This document shows, piece after piece, positions 8,552 through 15,867 of a stretch of 36,351 nt of DNA. How positions within the stretch are numbered: the stretch's first letter is position 1; every line of letters begins with the position of its first letter. A model generated the notes under the pieces. The model was not told the DNA's origin. It was given only the letters and a program-made list of their open reading frames with translations, and searched no databases. Origin of the DNA: an uncultured Pelagibacteraceae bacterium (GTDB lineage: Bacteria > Pseudomonadota > Alphaproteobacteria > Pelagibacterales > Pelagibacteraceae). The DNA lies in contig CACJQX010000008.1 of assembly GCA_902595595.1 (NCBI GenBank), positions 1 to 36,351 on the forward strand, given 5' to 3'. The position numbers and the translations under genes were made by a program.

Positions 8552-8836
8552 ATGGAAAAAGAAATGTTAGTAGTTGCAAAGTTAAAAGAGGGTACTTTTG
8601 AAAAATTCATGGGATTTATGCAATCTCCTGAAGGACTTGCTGAAAGAGCAAAAGTTGCAGTGGTTGAAAAAACAATTGGAACTGTAACTCCAGACAAAAG
8701 TACTGTAATGTTTAAAATATTTTGTACTGATGAAGCTGCACTTCATAAGTTTATAGAAGGTACCGAGGTATCAAAACCAATAATGGATGAAGTGTTAGAC
8801 AGTTACTCAATATATGATTTAACTAAGGTTAAATAG
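8552..8836 (+). CDS. Small cytoplasmic protein, possible ferredoxin-like (ABM-type) fold
   Basis: 94 residues, no signal peptide or membrane helix. The pattern beta (MLVVAKLKEG), helix (FEKFMGFMQSPEG), beta, beta (TVMFKIFCTDE), helix (AALHKFIEGT), beta resembles the dimeric alpha/beta-barrel monooxygenase-like fold seen in many small proteins, without an identified active site. An AAGGAG ribosome-binding site is present. It sits between a secreted protein and an NTF2-like protein in one operon. Function unknown; fold assignment is tentative. Confidence 0.62.
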   Translation: MEKEMLVVAKLKEGTFEKFMGFMQSPEGLAERAKVAVVEKTIGTVTPDKSTVMFKIFCTDEAALHKFIEGTEVSKPIMDEVLDSYSIYDLTKVK

Positions 8837-8847
8837 AAAGGAATAAC

Positions 8848-9168
8848 ATGTCTATATTAGAGAAATATAGTGCTGCATTAAAAAATAAAGATGAAGCAGT
8901 AATGAATGATCTTTTGCATGATGATTTTAAATTCACAATGCACAAGTCAGGAACTGTTTTAACCAAAAGTGATGTTATCAAATGGGCGATGAGTGGTGAT
9001 ATTAATCAGGATAAAGTTAGAATTGTTTATGAAAATGACGAAGTTGGTATTCACCATGCCTTTGTAACATTTAATGATGGTAATGTTGAGGCGGTAATGG
9101 CAGTTTATAAATATGACAATGGAAAAATTGTCAGTTTAGAAACTGGTGCTACACCAATGCCAAAATAA
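8848..9168 (+). CDS. SnoaL/NTF2-like small protein
   Basis: 106 residues with the NTF2-like layout: N-terminal helix (ILEKYSAALKNKD), the LLHDDFKFTMHKSG strand region typical of SnoaL-like proteins, then strands ending in VMAVYKYDNGKIVSLETG. Such proteins are dimeric with a deep pocket and serve as small enzymes or ligand binders. An AAGGAA ribosome-binding site precedes the ATG. It abuts the next gene with no spacer (stop TAA, then GTG), so translation is coupled to the isomerase-like protein. Confidence 0.68.
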   Translation: MSILEKYSAALKNKDEAVMNDLLHDDFKFTMHKSGTVLTKSDVIKWAMSGDINQDKVRIVYENDEVGIHHAFVTFNDGNVEAVMAVYKYDNGKIVSLETGATPMPK

Positions 9169-9759
9169 GTGAGTGAAATTGATTTTTATTTTTCGATAGG
9201 AAGCACATATACCTATCTATCCGTAACTAGAATACTTGATGTTGAAAAACAACATCAAGTAAAATTTAACTGGAAACCTTTTTCAGTAAGAGCAATCATG
9301 AAAGAAATGAACAATATCCCGTTTCCAAAGGATAAAATGAATAAAGTTAATTACATGTGGAGAGATATTGAAAGAAGAGCTCAAGGTTATGGTTTCTTTG
9401 CTAAAACACCAGTGCCCTATCCATTATCAGAATTTGATTTAGCTAACCAAATTGCAATCCTTGGTTTTGAAAAAGGTTGGGGGGAAAAATTTGTTATTCT
9501 TACTTATAAAAAATGGTTTCAAGAAGGTAAAGAACCAGCGATCGAACCTAGTATTTCTGAAGTTTGTTCAGAATTAAAATTGAATAAAGATGAAATTGTC
9601 TCTGAAGCAAAATCATCAGATATAGAGACAAAATATAATGAAAACACAAACTCAGCTCGTGAAAATAAAATATTTGGCAGTCCATCTTTTATTGTAAAAA
9701 ATGAACTCTTTTGGGGAGATGATAGAATGGAAGATGCTATTAAATGGTCTCTTAAATAA
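9169..9759 (+). CDS. 2-hydroxychromene-2-carboxylate isomerase-like (DsbA/GST-kappa fold) protein
   Basis: 196 residues. The N-terminus IDFYFSIGSTYTYLS is the thioredoxin-fold strand and active-site region of HCCA isomerases; the catalytic serine is probably S12. The cis-proline motif FGSPSFIV and the WGDDRMEDA segment close the fold at residues 169-189. The family uses glutathione in isomerisation of aromatic degradation products, but many members have unknown substrates. The start is GTG directly after the preceding stop codon. A second, divergent paralogue is at 33945. Confidence 0.8.
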   Translation: MSEIDFYFSIGSTYTYLSVTRILDVEKQHQVKFNWKPFSVRAIMKEMNNIPFPKDKMNKVNYMWRDIERRAQGYGFFAKTPVPYPLSEFDLANQIAILGFEKGWGEKFVILTYKKWFQEGKEPAIEPSISEVCSELKLNKDEIVSEAKSSDIETKYNENTNSARENKIFGSPSFIVKNELFWGDDRMEDAIKWSLK

Positions 9760-9797
9760 TTCTATATATTCTCCTAAAATTCATTTAAAATCTCACA

Positions 9798-10130
9798 ATG
9801 AGTCTTGCAACTTCATATTTATTTTTAGGCATTGCAGTTTTTTTGGGTGTTACCTCGAATAGTTTTGCTAAAAGTGCTGAAGGCTTTACTCTTCTTTTTC
9901 CAAGTATAATTACCGCAATCACAATTGTATTATGTATGTACGCGCTTTCGTTGGTGATGAAAAATATTCCCATGGGAATTACTTATGCTTCCTTTGCAGG
10001 CTTAACAATTATAGCAACTGTTGTTGTAGGTATAATTAGATTTAATCAAGTACCCAATTTATATTCATTAATTGGTTTAGCTTTTATTATTGTTGGTGTT
10101 TTGATGGTTAACCTGTTAGGTAATAATTAA
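9798..10130 (+). CDS. SMR/EmrE-like membrane protein lacking the essential glutamate
   Basis: 110 residues, four membrane helices. It aligns by eye with EmrE over its full length (YLFLGIAVF..., AEGFT, PMGITYASFAGL, GVLMVNLLG). The universally required proton/drug-binding glutamate of helix 1 (EmrE E14) is replaced by G17, and the aromatic W63 position by F66; the tyrosine two helical turns away (Y63) is retained. Without the glutamate, proton-coupled drug export by the EmrE mechanism is unlikely. ArnE/ArnF-type lipid-moving relatives also depart from this pattern. First gene of a tight triplet, 1 base before the DUF2798 gene; it probably pairs with the second SMR protein. Confidence 0.8.
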   Translation: MSLATSYLFLGIAVFLGVTSNSFAKSAEGFTLLFPSIITAITIVLCMYALSLVMKNIPMGITYASFAGLTIIATVVVGIIRFNQVPNLYSLIGLAFIIVGVLMVNLLGNN

Positions 10131-10131
10131 T

Positions 10132-10359
10132 ATGATTAATAAAAAATATGCTCAACCCTTATTCATGATTTTTATGTCCTTTGGCATGAGCGTGATTATG
10201 AGTGGCGTTGTAGTTGCTGTAAACACCGGAGTTACAGATGGCTTTTTAGGTAGATGGTTTTATTCTTGGATGTTTGCATTTCCAATTGCATTAATTGCTG
10301 CATTTACAATGGCGCCGATAATGAGACCACTAGTTAATAAAATTGCATCAAAAGAATAA
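10132..10359 (+). CDS. DUF2798-family two-helix membrane protein
   Basis: 75 residues with two membrane helices (about 10-31 and 44-66). The pattern F-x5-S-x3-MS in helix 1, an RWFYSWMFAFPIAL segment opening helix 2 and MAPIMRPLVNKI at the end fit the DUF2798 family, whose function is not known. It is sandwiched between two SMR-like genes with spacers of 1 and 2 bases, suggesting that all three work as one membrane complex or pathway. Confidence 0.72.
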   Translation: MINKKYAQPLFMIFMSFGMSVIMSGVVVAVNTGVTDGFLGRWFYSWMFAFPIALIAAFTMAPIMRPLVNKIASKE

Positions 10360-10361
10360 TC

Positions 10362-10697
10362 ATGAAACCTCTATTTGGTTATATATTTTTAGCTATAGGA
10401 ATTTCTTTTGGTATTGCATCAAATAGTTTAGCTAAAATTTCAGAAGGGTTTACCAAGCTAACACCATCGGTTTTATGTATCTTATTTATGTGTATTACAA
10501 TGTTTTCAATTGCAAAAGCTATGCACGCTCTTCCTGTAGGTTTTGCTTACGCAACATATAGTGGTTTAACAGTTACTGGAGTTGTGCTTTTTGCTGTATT
10601 AAAATTAAATCAAGTTCCTAATCTTTATGGAATAATTGGAATTATTTTAATTATTATTGGTGTAATAATGGTTAATTATCTTGGACGACTAAATTGA
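10362..10697 (+). CDS. Second SMR/EmrE-like membrane protein lacking the essential glutamate
   Basis: 111 residues, four helices, clearly paralogous to the SMR-like protein at 9798 (shared SNS-x-AK, SEGFT, GLTV, NQVPNLYGIIG and IIGVIMVNYLG segments). As in its partner, the helix-1 glutamate is glycine (G17) and the EmrE tryptophan position is aromatic but not tryptophan (Y66). Paired SMR proteins encoded side by side usually form hetero-oligomers. Its last 22 bases overlap the end of the opposing DUF952 gene. Confidence 0.8.
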   Translation: MKPLFGYIFLAIGISFGIASNSLAKISEGFTKLTPSVLCILFMCITMFSIAKAMHALPVGFAYATYSGLTVTGVVLFAVLKLNQVPNLYGIIGIILIIIGVIMVNYLGRLN

Positions 10698-11047
10698 TAC
10701 TTTTTTAAAATCTCTGGAAGCTCATGACTTCCATCCTCATTTAATGGTAACTCATATTCGTTAACAACCGTGCTAGTATCTAAAGGTGAATATAAATGAG
10801 GATACATATCTCCATTTGATGCCTGCTCCCACAACAAATGTTCAAGCTTAAAAGCATTTACTCTTAACAAGACTAGATTTTCTTTTTTGGGGTAATGTTT
10901 ATTTAAAGTTTCCTCTACCTGATCCTCTTCTGAAAAGTGAATATATCCATCTTTAAGATCTTTTTCTGACCCGCTATAAGTTCCTGATTTTTTAGCTTTT
11001 AACCATTCATCTTTATCAATTATTTTAAATATAAATTCTAAATTCAT
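10676..11047 (-). CDS. DUF952-family protein
   Basis: 123-residue soluble protein. The segments FIFKIIDKDEWLKAKKSGTYSG, DGYIHFS and LLWEQASNGDMYPHLYSPLD are the recognisable signatures of DUF952, a family with no established activity (the fold has been likened to ADP-ribosyltransferases). It is the last gene of the long minus-strand run that begins with xsc, starting 4 bases after the FAD oxidoreductase, and it overlaps the second SMR gene by 22 bases. Confidence 0.82.
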   Translation of the reverse strand: MNLEFIFKIIDKDEWLKAKKSGTYSGSEKDLKDGYIHFSEEDQVEETLNKHYPKKENLVLLRVNAFKLEHLLWEQASNGDMYPHLYSPLDTSTVVNEYELPLNEDGSHELPEILKKYQFSRPR

Positions 11048-11051
11048 TTTT

Positions 11052-12356
11052 TTATATATCTGAACTAGCTCTTAATCTTTCATAAAACAATCTGGTTTTT
11101 ATACCAAAGTTTAAAAAAGGTTGAGGTGGGAGCAAGTTAGGTTTTTGCCTTTTTTCAATAATTTTTATCTCCTCTGTAATTTCATTACTAGCCATTAAAG
11201 CAATTTGTTCTCCAAATAAAGTTCCAACACCTATACCAGAACCATTGTAGCATCCTGCAACAAATATATTTTTGTCAATTTTCTCAAAAATTTGAGAGCT
11301 ATTTCTTGATCTACATACAACACCTGACCAAGAAGATTGAATGATATCTTCTGGTAATTGAGGAAATCTTTTTTTTATTCCAATTTTTTGTTTTACTTTT
11401 CTTTTATTTAATACTGATTGTGACATATGATAAGGCTCATAAACTTCTGCAGTATTTCTGATAAGAATTCTCCTATCTTTGGTCATTCTAATAGTAGCTC
11501 CCATTGGTCTCACTGGTAAAACTCCCCATTCTTTAGGTTCTCCAATAGATTTAAATTCTTGATCACTTAAGGGTCTAGTCATGCTGGCAGTTAATGTTAT
11601 AGGAAAATTATAATTAGACTTTATTCCTAAAGATTTCAAAAAACCATTGGTTGCGAAAATAATCTTTTTTGCTTTTATATTTCCATTTTTAAAATCACAT
11701 GAAATAGTATCATTAATTTTACTCCATTTTATTAACTCAGAATTTTCCAATAGTTGAATATTATTTGGCAAAGAATTTACCATTGCTCTAACTAATTTTC
11801 CTGGATGAAGTAAAACTCCACCATTGGTAAATAAAGCGATATTATAAAAACTAGTACCTAGTATTTTTGATAATTCTTTATTTTCTAACAAATAATGGTC
11901 AAAACCTAATCTAGATAAAATATATGAAAAATTTTTAAGTATTTTTTTATCCTCTTTTTTTGAAGATGCAAAAAACTTTCCGCAGTCATTCCAATCACAA
12001 TCCACTTGATATTCTTTAATAAATTTTTTTACTGCTTTTATTCCTAAATTATAAATATCAGTTTTTTTTTTATAATTTTCTAAATCTTTATTTGATGTAA
12101 AACCATCATTAAGAGTTGTATCCACAAGATAGCCGGAATTTCTACTACTGGCTCCCTCTCCTGCCAGTTGAGCATCAATTAAAATTATTTTTTGGGTTGG
12201 ATTAAGTTGACCTAATTTTCGAGCTGCTGACAAACCTGTGAAGCCAGCACCTATTATAAGCCATTCACATTCTTCATTTTTTTTTAAAGTTTTAGTGTTT
12301 GATCTTGGATCTAAATCATTAATCCAACTACATCCATTATCATTAACAATTTGCAT
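11052..12356 (-). CDS. FAD-dependent oxidoreductase, DAO family (PuuB-like)
   Basis: 434 residues. The dinucleotide-binding loop G36-A-G-F-T-G41 sits in WLIIGAGFTGLSAARKL after a 30-residue N-terminal extension, followed by the ARNSGY-like segment SSRNSGYLVDT (about 71-81). The C-terminus has VAGCYNGSGIGVGTLFGEQIA, typical of D-amino-acid-oxidase-fold amine oxidases such as gamma-glutamylputrescine oxidoreductase. The likely reaction is oxidative deamination of an amine or amino acid; the substrate is unknown. It follows the carbamoyltransferase by 10 bases, so it may act on the same metabolite. Confidence 0.82.
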   Translation of the reverse strand: MQIVNDNGCSWINDLDPRSNTKTLKKNEECEWLIIGAGFTGLSAARKLGQLNPTQKIILIDAQLAGEGASSRNSGYLVDTTLNDGFTSNKDLENYKKKTDIYNLGIKAVKKFIKEYQVDCDWNDCGKFFASSKKEDKKILKNFSYILSRLGFDHYLLENKELSKILGTSFYNIALFTNGGVLLHPGKLVRAMVNSLPNNIQLLENSELIKWSKINDTISCDFKNGNIKAKKIIFATNGFLKSLGIKSNYNFPITLTASMTRPLSDQEFKSIGEPKEWGVLPVRPMGATIRMTKDRRILIRNTAEVYEPYHMSQSVLNKRKVKQKIGIKKRFPQLPEDIIQSSWSGVVCRSRNSSQIFEKIDKNIFVAGCYNGSGIGVGTLFGEQIALMASNEITEEIKIIEKRQKPNLLPPQPFLNFGIKTRLFYERLRASSDI

Positions 12357-12366
12357 GTTAATGAAT

Positions 12367-14205
12367 TTAATCTAATTCAAATTCTTTTGTATAGTCTTTT
12401 TTAAGATTGGAATCTTGCTTTGATTTATCTAAAATACAATCTCCAATAACCAAATAATCCATTTCTGTTCCCATAAAACAATTAAAGGCATCTGTTGGAG
12501 TATTAACAATTGGTTCACCTCTAACATTAAATGAAGTATTTACTATTATTGGACAACCAGTTTTTTTCTTAAACATAGAAATTAAATCATAGTAACGACT
12601 ATTAGTGTTTTTTGTAACTGTCTGAATTCTAGCAGAATAATCGACGTGAGTTACAGCTGGGACTTTTGATCTCTTAATGTTTAATTTGTCTATACCAAAA
12701 AGGTTTTTTTGTTCTTCAGTCATCTCAATTTTTTTATCTGAATTGATATTTGCAACCAATAACATGTAAGGACTATCAACATTTAATTCGAACCACTCAG
12801 ATAAATCTTCTCTAAGAACTGAAGGCGCAAAAGGTCTAAAACTTTCTCTAAATTTTACTTTAAGATTTAAATTTTTTTGCATTTTGTCAGATCTAGGGTC
12901 TCCTAAAATGGACCTGCCACCTAAAGCTCGAGGGCCAAATTCCATTCTACCTTGAAACCAGCCTATTACTTTTTCTCTTGATAAAAGATCAGCTGTTTTA
13001 TCAATTAATTCATCATATTTAAAAATCTCAAAGTTAGCTCCTATATGCTCCAATTCCTTTTCAATTTGATCTTGATTAAACTCATTACCCAAATATGATC
13101 CTTTCATGTCATCACTTGAATTTACCAATCTTTTATTACCTTTATCAATATACCAATAAGCCAAAGCCGCACCTAAAGAACCGCCAGCATCTCCTGCTGC
13201 TGGCTGGATCCACATATTGTCAAATATGTTTTCTTTTAAAATTTTTCCATTTGCTACACAATTTAAAGCTACTCCTCCTGCTAAACATAAGTTTTTAATT
13301 TGATATTCAGACCTTAACGATTTTACCAACATCAACAAAATTTTTTCAGTAACACATTGTATAGAGGAAGCAATATCCATGTGAAACTGAGTAATCTTTT
13401 CTTCATCAGGGTTTCTTCTCTTTGAACCAAATAGTGAATTAAATTTATCATTCGTCATGGTTAATCCGGTTGAATAATTAAAATATTCTTGATTTAAAAT
13501 AAAAGTTCCATCTTCTTTTAAATCTATTAAATTTTTTAAAATAATATTTTCAAATCTTGGTTCACCATATGGTGCTAATCCCATAAGTTTATATTCTCCA
13601 CTATTTACCTTAAAACCTATGTAATAAGTAAAAGCAGAATATAGTAAACCTAGTGAATGCGGAAAGTGTAATTCTTTTTTAATTTCTATTTTATTTTCCT
13701 TGCAAACAGCTACCGTTGTCGTTGCCCATTCTCCTACTCCATCAGCTGTTAGAACAATTGCTTCTGTGAAAGGAGATGGATAAAATGCACTTGCAGCATG
13801 ACTTAAATGATGTTCAGAAAATAAAATTTTTTTTTCATCTTGAAAACTTTTGTCATGATTTTTTAAGTGATCAAGAATCATTTTTTTTTGGAATAGTTTC
13901 TCTTTTAACCAAATTGGCATAGCTTTAGAAAAAGATTGGAAACCTCTTGGTGCAAAAGCAACATAAGTTTCAAGTAATCTCTCGAATTTTAAAAAAGGTT
14001 TTTCATAAAATACTATATGATTAACATCTGATAATTTTATATTTGCATGATTAAGCACAAACTCAACTGCATTATGAGGATAACTTGAATCATGTTTTTT
14101 TCGTGTAAACCTTTCTTCTTGGGCAGCAGATAATATTTGACCATCCTTTATTAAAGCTGCTGCACTATCATGATAAAAAGCTGAAATACCTAAAATATAG
14201 GCCAT
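12367..14205 (-). CDS. Carbamoyltransferase, NodU/CmcH (SxtI-like) family
   Basis: 612 residues, full length for the family. The N-terminal Kae1-like domain (about 1-345) has ILGISAFYHDSAAALIKDG at the start, the metal-binding HxxxH at H132/H136 (SEHHLSHAASAFYPS), TADGVGEW and LAGGVALNCVANGK. The C-terminal YrdC-like domain has WFQGRMEFGPRALGGRSIL, FRPFAPSVL and NTSFNVRGEPIV. These enzymes use carbamoyl phosphate and ATP to carbamoylate a hydroxyl of a natural product or glycan. The gene stands with SxtJ-like and DUF5989 genes, a set known next to O-carbamoyltransferases including saxitoxin sxtI. The acceptor here is unknown and the other saxitoxin genes are absent. Confidence 0.9.
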   Translation of the reverse strand: MAYILGISAFYHDSAAALIKDGQILSAAQEERFTRKKHDSSYPHNAVEFVLNHANIKLSDVNHIVFYEKPFLKFERLLETYVAFAPRGFQSFSKAMPIWLKEKLFQKKMILDHLKNHDKSFQDEKKILFSEHHLSHAASAFYPSPFTEAIVLTADGVGEWATTTVAVCKENKIEIKKELHFPHSLGLLYSAFTYYIGFKVNSGEYKLMGLAPYGEPRFENIILKNLIDLKEDGTFILNQEYFNYSTGLTMTNDKFNSLFGSKRRNPDEEKITQFHMDIASSIQCVTEKILLMLVKSLRSEYQIKNLCLAGGVALNCVANGKILKENIFDNMWIQPAAGDAGGSLGAALAYWYIDKGNKRLVNSSDDMKGSYLGNEFNQDQIEKELEHIGANFEIFKYDELIDKTADLLSREKVIGWFQGRMEFGPRALGGRSILGDPRSDKMQKNLNLKVKFRESFRPFAPSVLREDLSEWFELNVDSPYMLLVANINSDKKIEMTEEQKNLFGIDKLNIKRSKVPAVTHVDYSARIQTVTKNTNSRYYDLISMFKKKTGCPIIVNTSFNVRGEPIVNTPTDAFNCFMGTEMDYLVIGDCILDKSKQDSNLKKDYTKEFELD

Positions 14206-14206
14206 T

Positions 14207-14356
14207 TTAAAATATAGTGTATACGAAAGGTGCTACGGCAGTACCCTGAGTGATAACAAATAACCCACCAAATATTAGCAGAACTATTAATATTGGTATT
14301 AACCAAAATTTTCTTCTTACTAATATAAATTTATAAATTTCCTTTAAAAAACTCAT
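14207..14356 (-). CDS. DUF5989 (SxtK-like) membrane peptide, copy 2
   Basis: 49 residues from ATG 14356. I chose this start because family members begin MSFLKE; a start at 14407 would add 17 residues and overlap the methyltransferase gene. A basic amphipathic N-terminus (KEIYKFILVRRKFWLIP) leads into one membrane helix, then the family's TQG-x4-PF-x-Y-x-x-F ending. Proteins of this kind (SxtK in the saxitoxin cluster) occur beside NodU-type carbamoyltransferases and may anchor the enzyme at the membrane; that role is inferred. One base separates its stop from the carbamoyltransferase start. Confidence 0.8.
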   Translation of the reverse strand: MSFLKEIYKFILVRRKFWLIPILIVLLIFGGLFVITQGTAVAPFVYTIF

Positions 14357-14390
14357 AATAATTAATTTAATTATTAATTTTATACCAAGT

Positions 14391-15290
14391 TCATTCTTTT
14401 TTTCCAATCAATACAAACAAACCTCCGTCAGAACCAAGGGAATTAAAAATCATAGAAAATTGATTGAATAATCTTGAAAAATATGAGCCTTCAGACTTGG
14501 GAGTAAATATATCTTTATAATTAAAATCAAAATCTGCAGATGGAATTGAGCTAATAAATTTAATATTATTTTTTTTAAACCAATTTAGAACTTCATCTAT
14601 TGTGTGCAGGCTTTCAATTGGATGTGTATATTGATCTCTAATCCATGCTTTTTTCTCATCCTCATCTAGTTTTAAATTTCTTAGAGTTGGATCAATATTT
14701 TCTAAAATTTTACTTCCAAAAATTTTATATACATATCTTCTAAAAATAGTTCGCAATCTTCCAATTTTGTTATAGAGGCCAATTAATATATATCCTTCTT
14801 TTTTTAACGATTTTACCAAAATTTCAAAAGCAAAATAAGGATCTTTTGTATGATGCAGTACACCGTTGCACCATATAAAATCAAAATATTCGTTTTTTAA
14901 AACATCATCAAAAATATCTGCATTTATAAAATTTATATTCGATACATTATTTTTTTTAGAAAAATTCTGTGCTAATTTTAATGAATCTATAGTTGGATCA
15001 AGCGCTACAACTTCATTATTTGATCCAATAGCAAAATATATTGAAAGCTGGCCAGTGCCACAACCAACTTCTAATATTTTTTTTTTATGGCCAATAAAAC
15101 TTTTAAATTGCGAGGCAAGAAAATTTTTATCACCCTTAATTAATATAGATTGTCTGTTATCACTTTCTTTATAATTTGGAAATGGTGTTTTTTTATAAAA
15201 GTTTACAACTTTTTTTGTTTCATCATTTTCAATATTAAAAGATAAAATACCATTAAAAAGTTTCGGTTCTTTTTTTAAAAAATTAACCAC
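14391..15290 (-). CDS. Class I SAM-dependent methyltransferase
   Basis: 299 residues. A 70-residue N-terminal extension containing FYKKTPFPNY precedes the SAM-binding Rossmann core: motif I ILEVGCGTGQ (72-81), acidic D98 after strand 2 (VALDP), motif II near NADIFDDVL and motif IV FDFIWCNGVLHHTKDP. A FYxxxPFPxY N-terminal signature is seen in methyltransferases of glycan and natural-product gene clusters. It lies between two DUF5989 genes and upstream of the carbamoyltransferase, so carbamoylation and methylation probably target the same molecule. The methyl acceptor is unknown. Confidence 0.85.
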   Translation of the reverse strand: MVNFLKKEPKLFNGILSFNIENDETKKVVNFYKKTPFPNYKESDNRQSILIKGDKNFLASQFKSFIGHKKKILEVGCGTGQLSIYFAIGSNNEVVALDPTIDSLKLAQNFSKKNNVSNINFINADIFDDVLKNEYFDFIWCNGVLHHTKDPYFAFEILVKSLKKEGYILIGLYNKIGRLRTIFRRYVYKIFGSKILENIDPTLRNLKLDEDEKKAWIRDQYTHPIESLHTIDEVLNWFKKNNIKFISSIPSADFDFNYKDIFTPKSEGSYFSRLFNQFSMIFNSLGSDGGLFVLIGKKE

Positions 15291-15295
15291 AGGAT

Positions 15296-15448
15296 TTAAA
15301 AAAATTTATATATTAAAGATGAAGTAACTAAGCCTTGACTTAAAAAAATAACTCTATCAAATAAAACAAAAATTAAAAAGAAAGTTAAAAACCAATTTTT
15401 TCTTCTTATTTTTAAAAATAACAAAAATTCGTTAATAGAATTAATCAT
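15296..15448 (-). CDS. DUF5989 (SxtK-like) membrane peptide, copy 1
   Basis: 50 residues. The product starts MINSINEFLLFLKIRRKNW and continues as one membrane helix with SQG-x4-SLIYKFF at the end. It matches the 49-residue DUF5989 peptide at 14207 position by position: hydrophobic/basic start, RRKxW before the helix, then S/T-Q-G and Y-x-x-F. The ATG overlaps the stop codon of the SxtJ-like gene by one base (TAATG), so it is translationally coupled. The stop lies 5 bases before the methyltransferase start. It is the more diverged of the two copies. Confidence 0.75.
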   Translation of the reverse strand: MINSINEFLLFLKIRRKNWFLTFFLIFVLFDRVIFLSQGLVTSSLIYKFF

Positions 15449-15831
15449 TAAAATTGATTTCTCATATCCGACTCAAATTTATCTCTTTTAATCCAGTAAG
15501 ATTTTGAATCTTTTTTTTTTAGATTTAACATATCTTTTTTAAAAGCTCTCATTATTAAACCAGTTGGTGTAACAACTGCAAAAAAAACAATTCCCAAAAT
15601 TATAGGTGATACAATTTTGCCAAGCAATAATCCAAATTTAAACCATAAAATTTTTAAAGGTGTTAAAAATTTTGAATTTGTTAAACCAAGAATTAAAAAA
15701 ACTAAGGAAACAATAAATGACCATATACGAAAATTACCCTCAAAAAATAGAGGATAAATTGCTATAATAAGAAAAAAAACAAAAAATACTATACCAAAAC
15801 TTTTGTTTGATCCTATCTTAACTTCATTCAT
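15448..15831 (-). CDS. SxtJ-family membrane protein
   Basis: 127 residues with three or so membrane helices: two close together at about 12-50, and one at about 73-95. The region LTPLKILWFKFGLLLGKIVSPIILGIVFFAVVTPTGLIMR (55-94, shown here as the key segments LWFKFGLLLGK and TPTGLIMR) and the SYWIKRD ending are signatures of the SxtJ family, named from the saxitoxin cluster. Function unknown. It lies 36 bases after xsc and starts the Sxt-like module. Confidence 0.82.
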   Translation of the reverse strand: MNEVKIGSNKSFGIVFFVFFLIIAIYPLFFEGNFRIWSFIVSLVFLILGLTNSKFLTPLKILWFKFGLLLGKIVSPIILGIVFFAVVTPTGLIMRAFKKDMLNLKKKDSKSYWIKRDKFESDMRNQF

Positions 15832-15867
15832 TTAATTTTATATCTTATCTTAGAATCATGCATTAAA

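Noticed and set aside
13095..13298. Plus-strand 67-residue ORF inside the carbamoyltransferase gene
   Set aside because: Antisense shadow of a clear conserved coding region; no RBS or recognisable product. The other antisense and overlapping short ORFs were dropped for the same reason.
14207..14407. Longer 66-residue form of the DUF5989 peptide
   Set aside because: The extra 17 residues overlap the methyltransferase gene and do not fit the family's MSFLKE start.
12367..15831. Saxitoxin biosynthesis
   Set aside because: Only the carbamoyltransferase-associated trio is present; the polyketide, amidinotransfer and tailoring genes that define that pathway are absent here.
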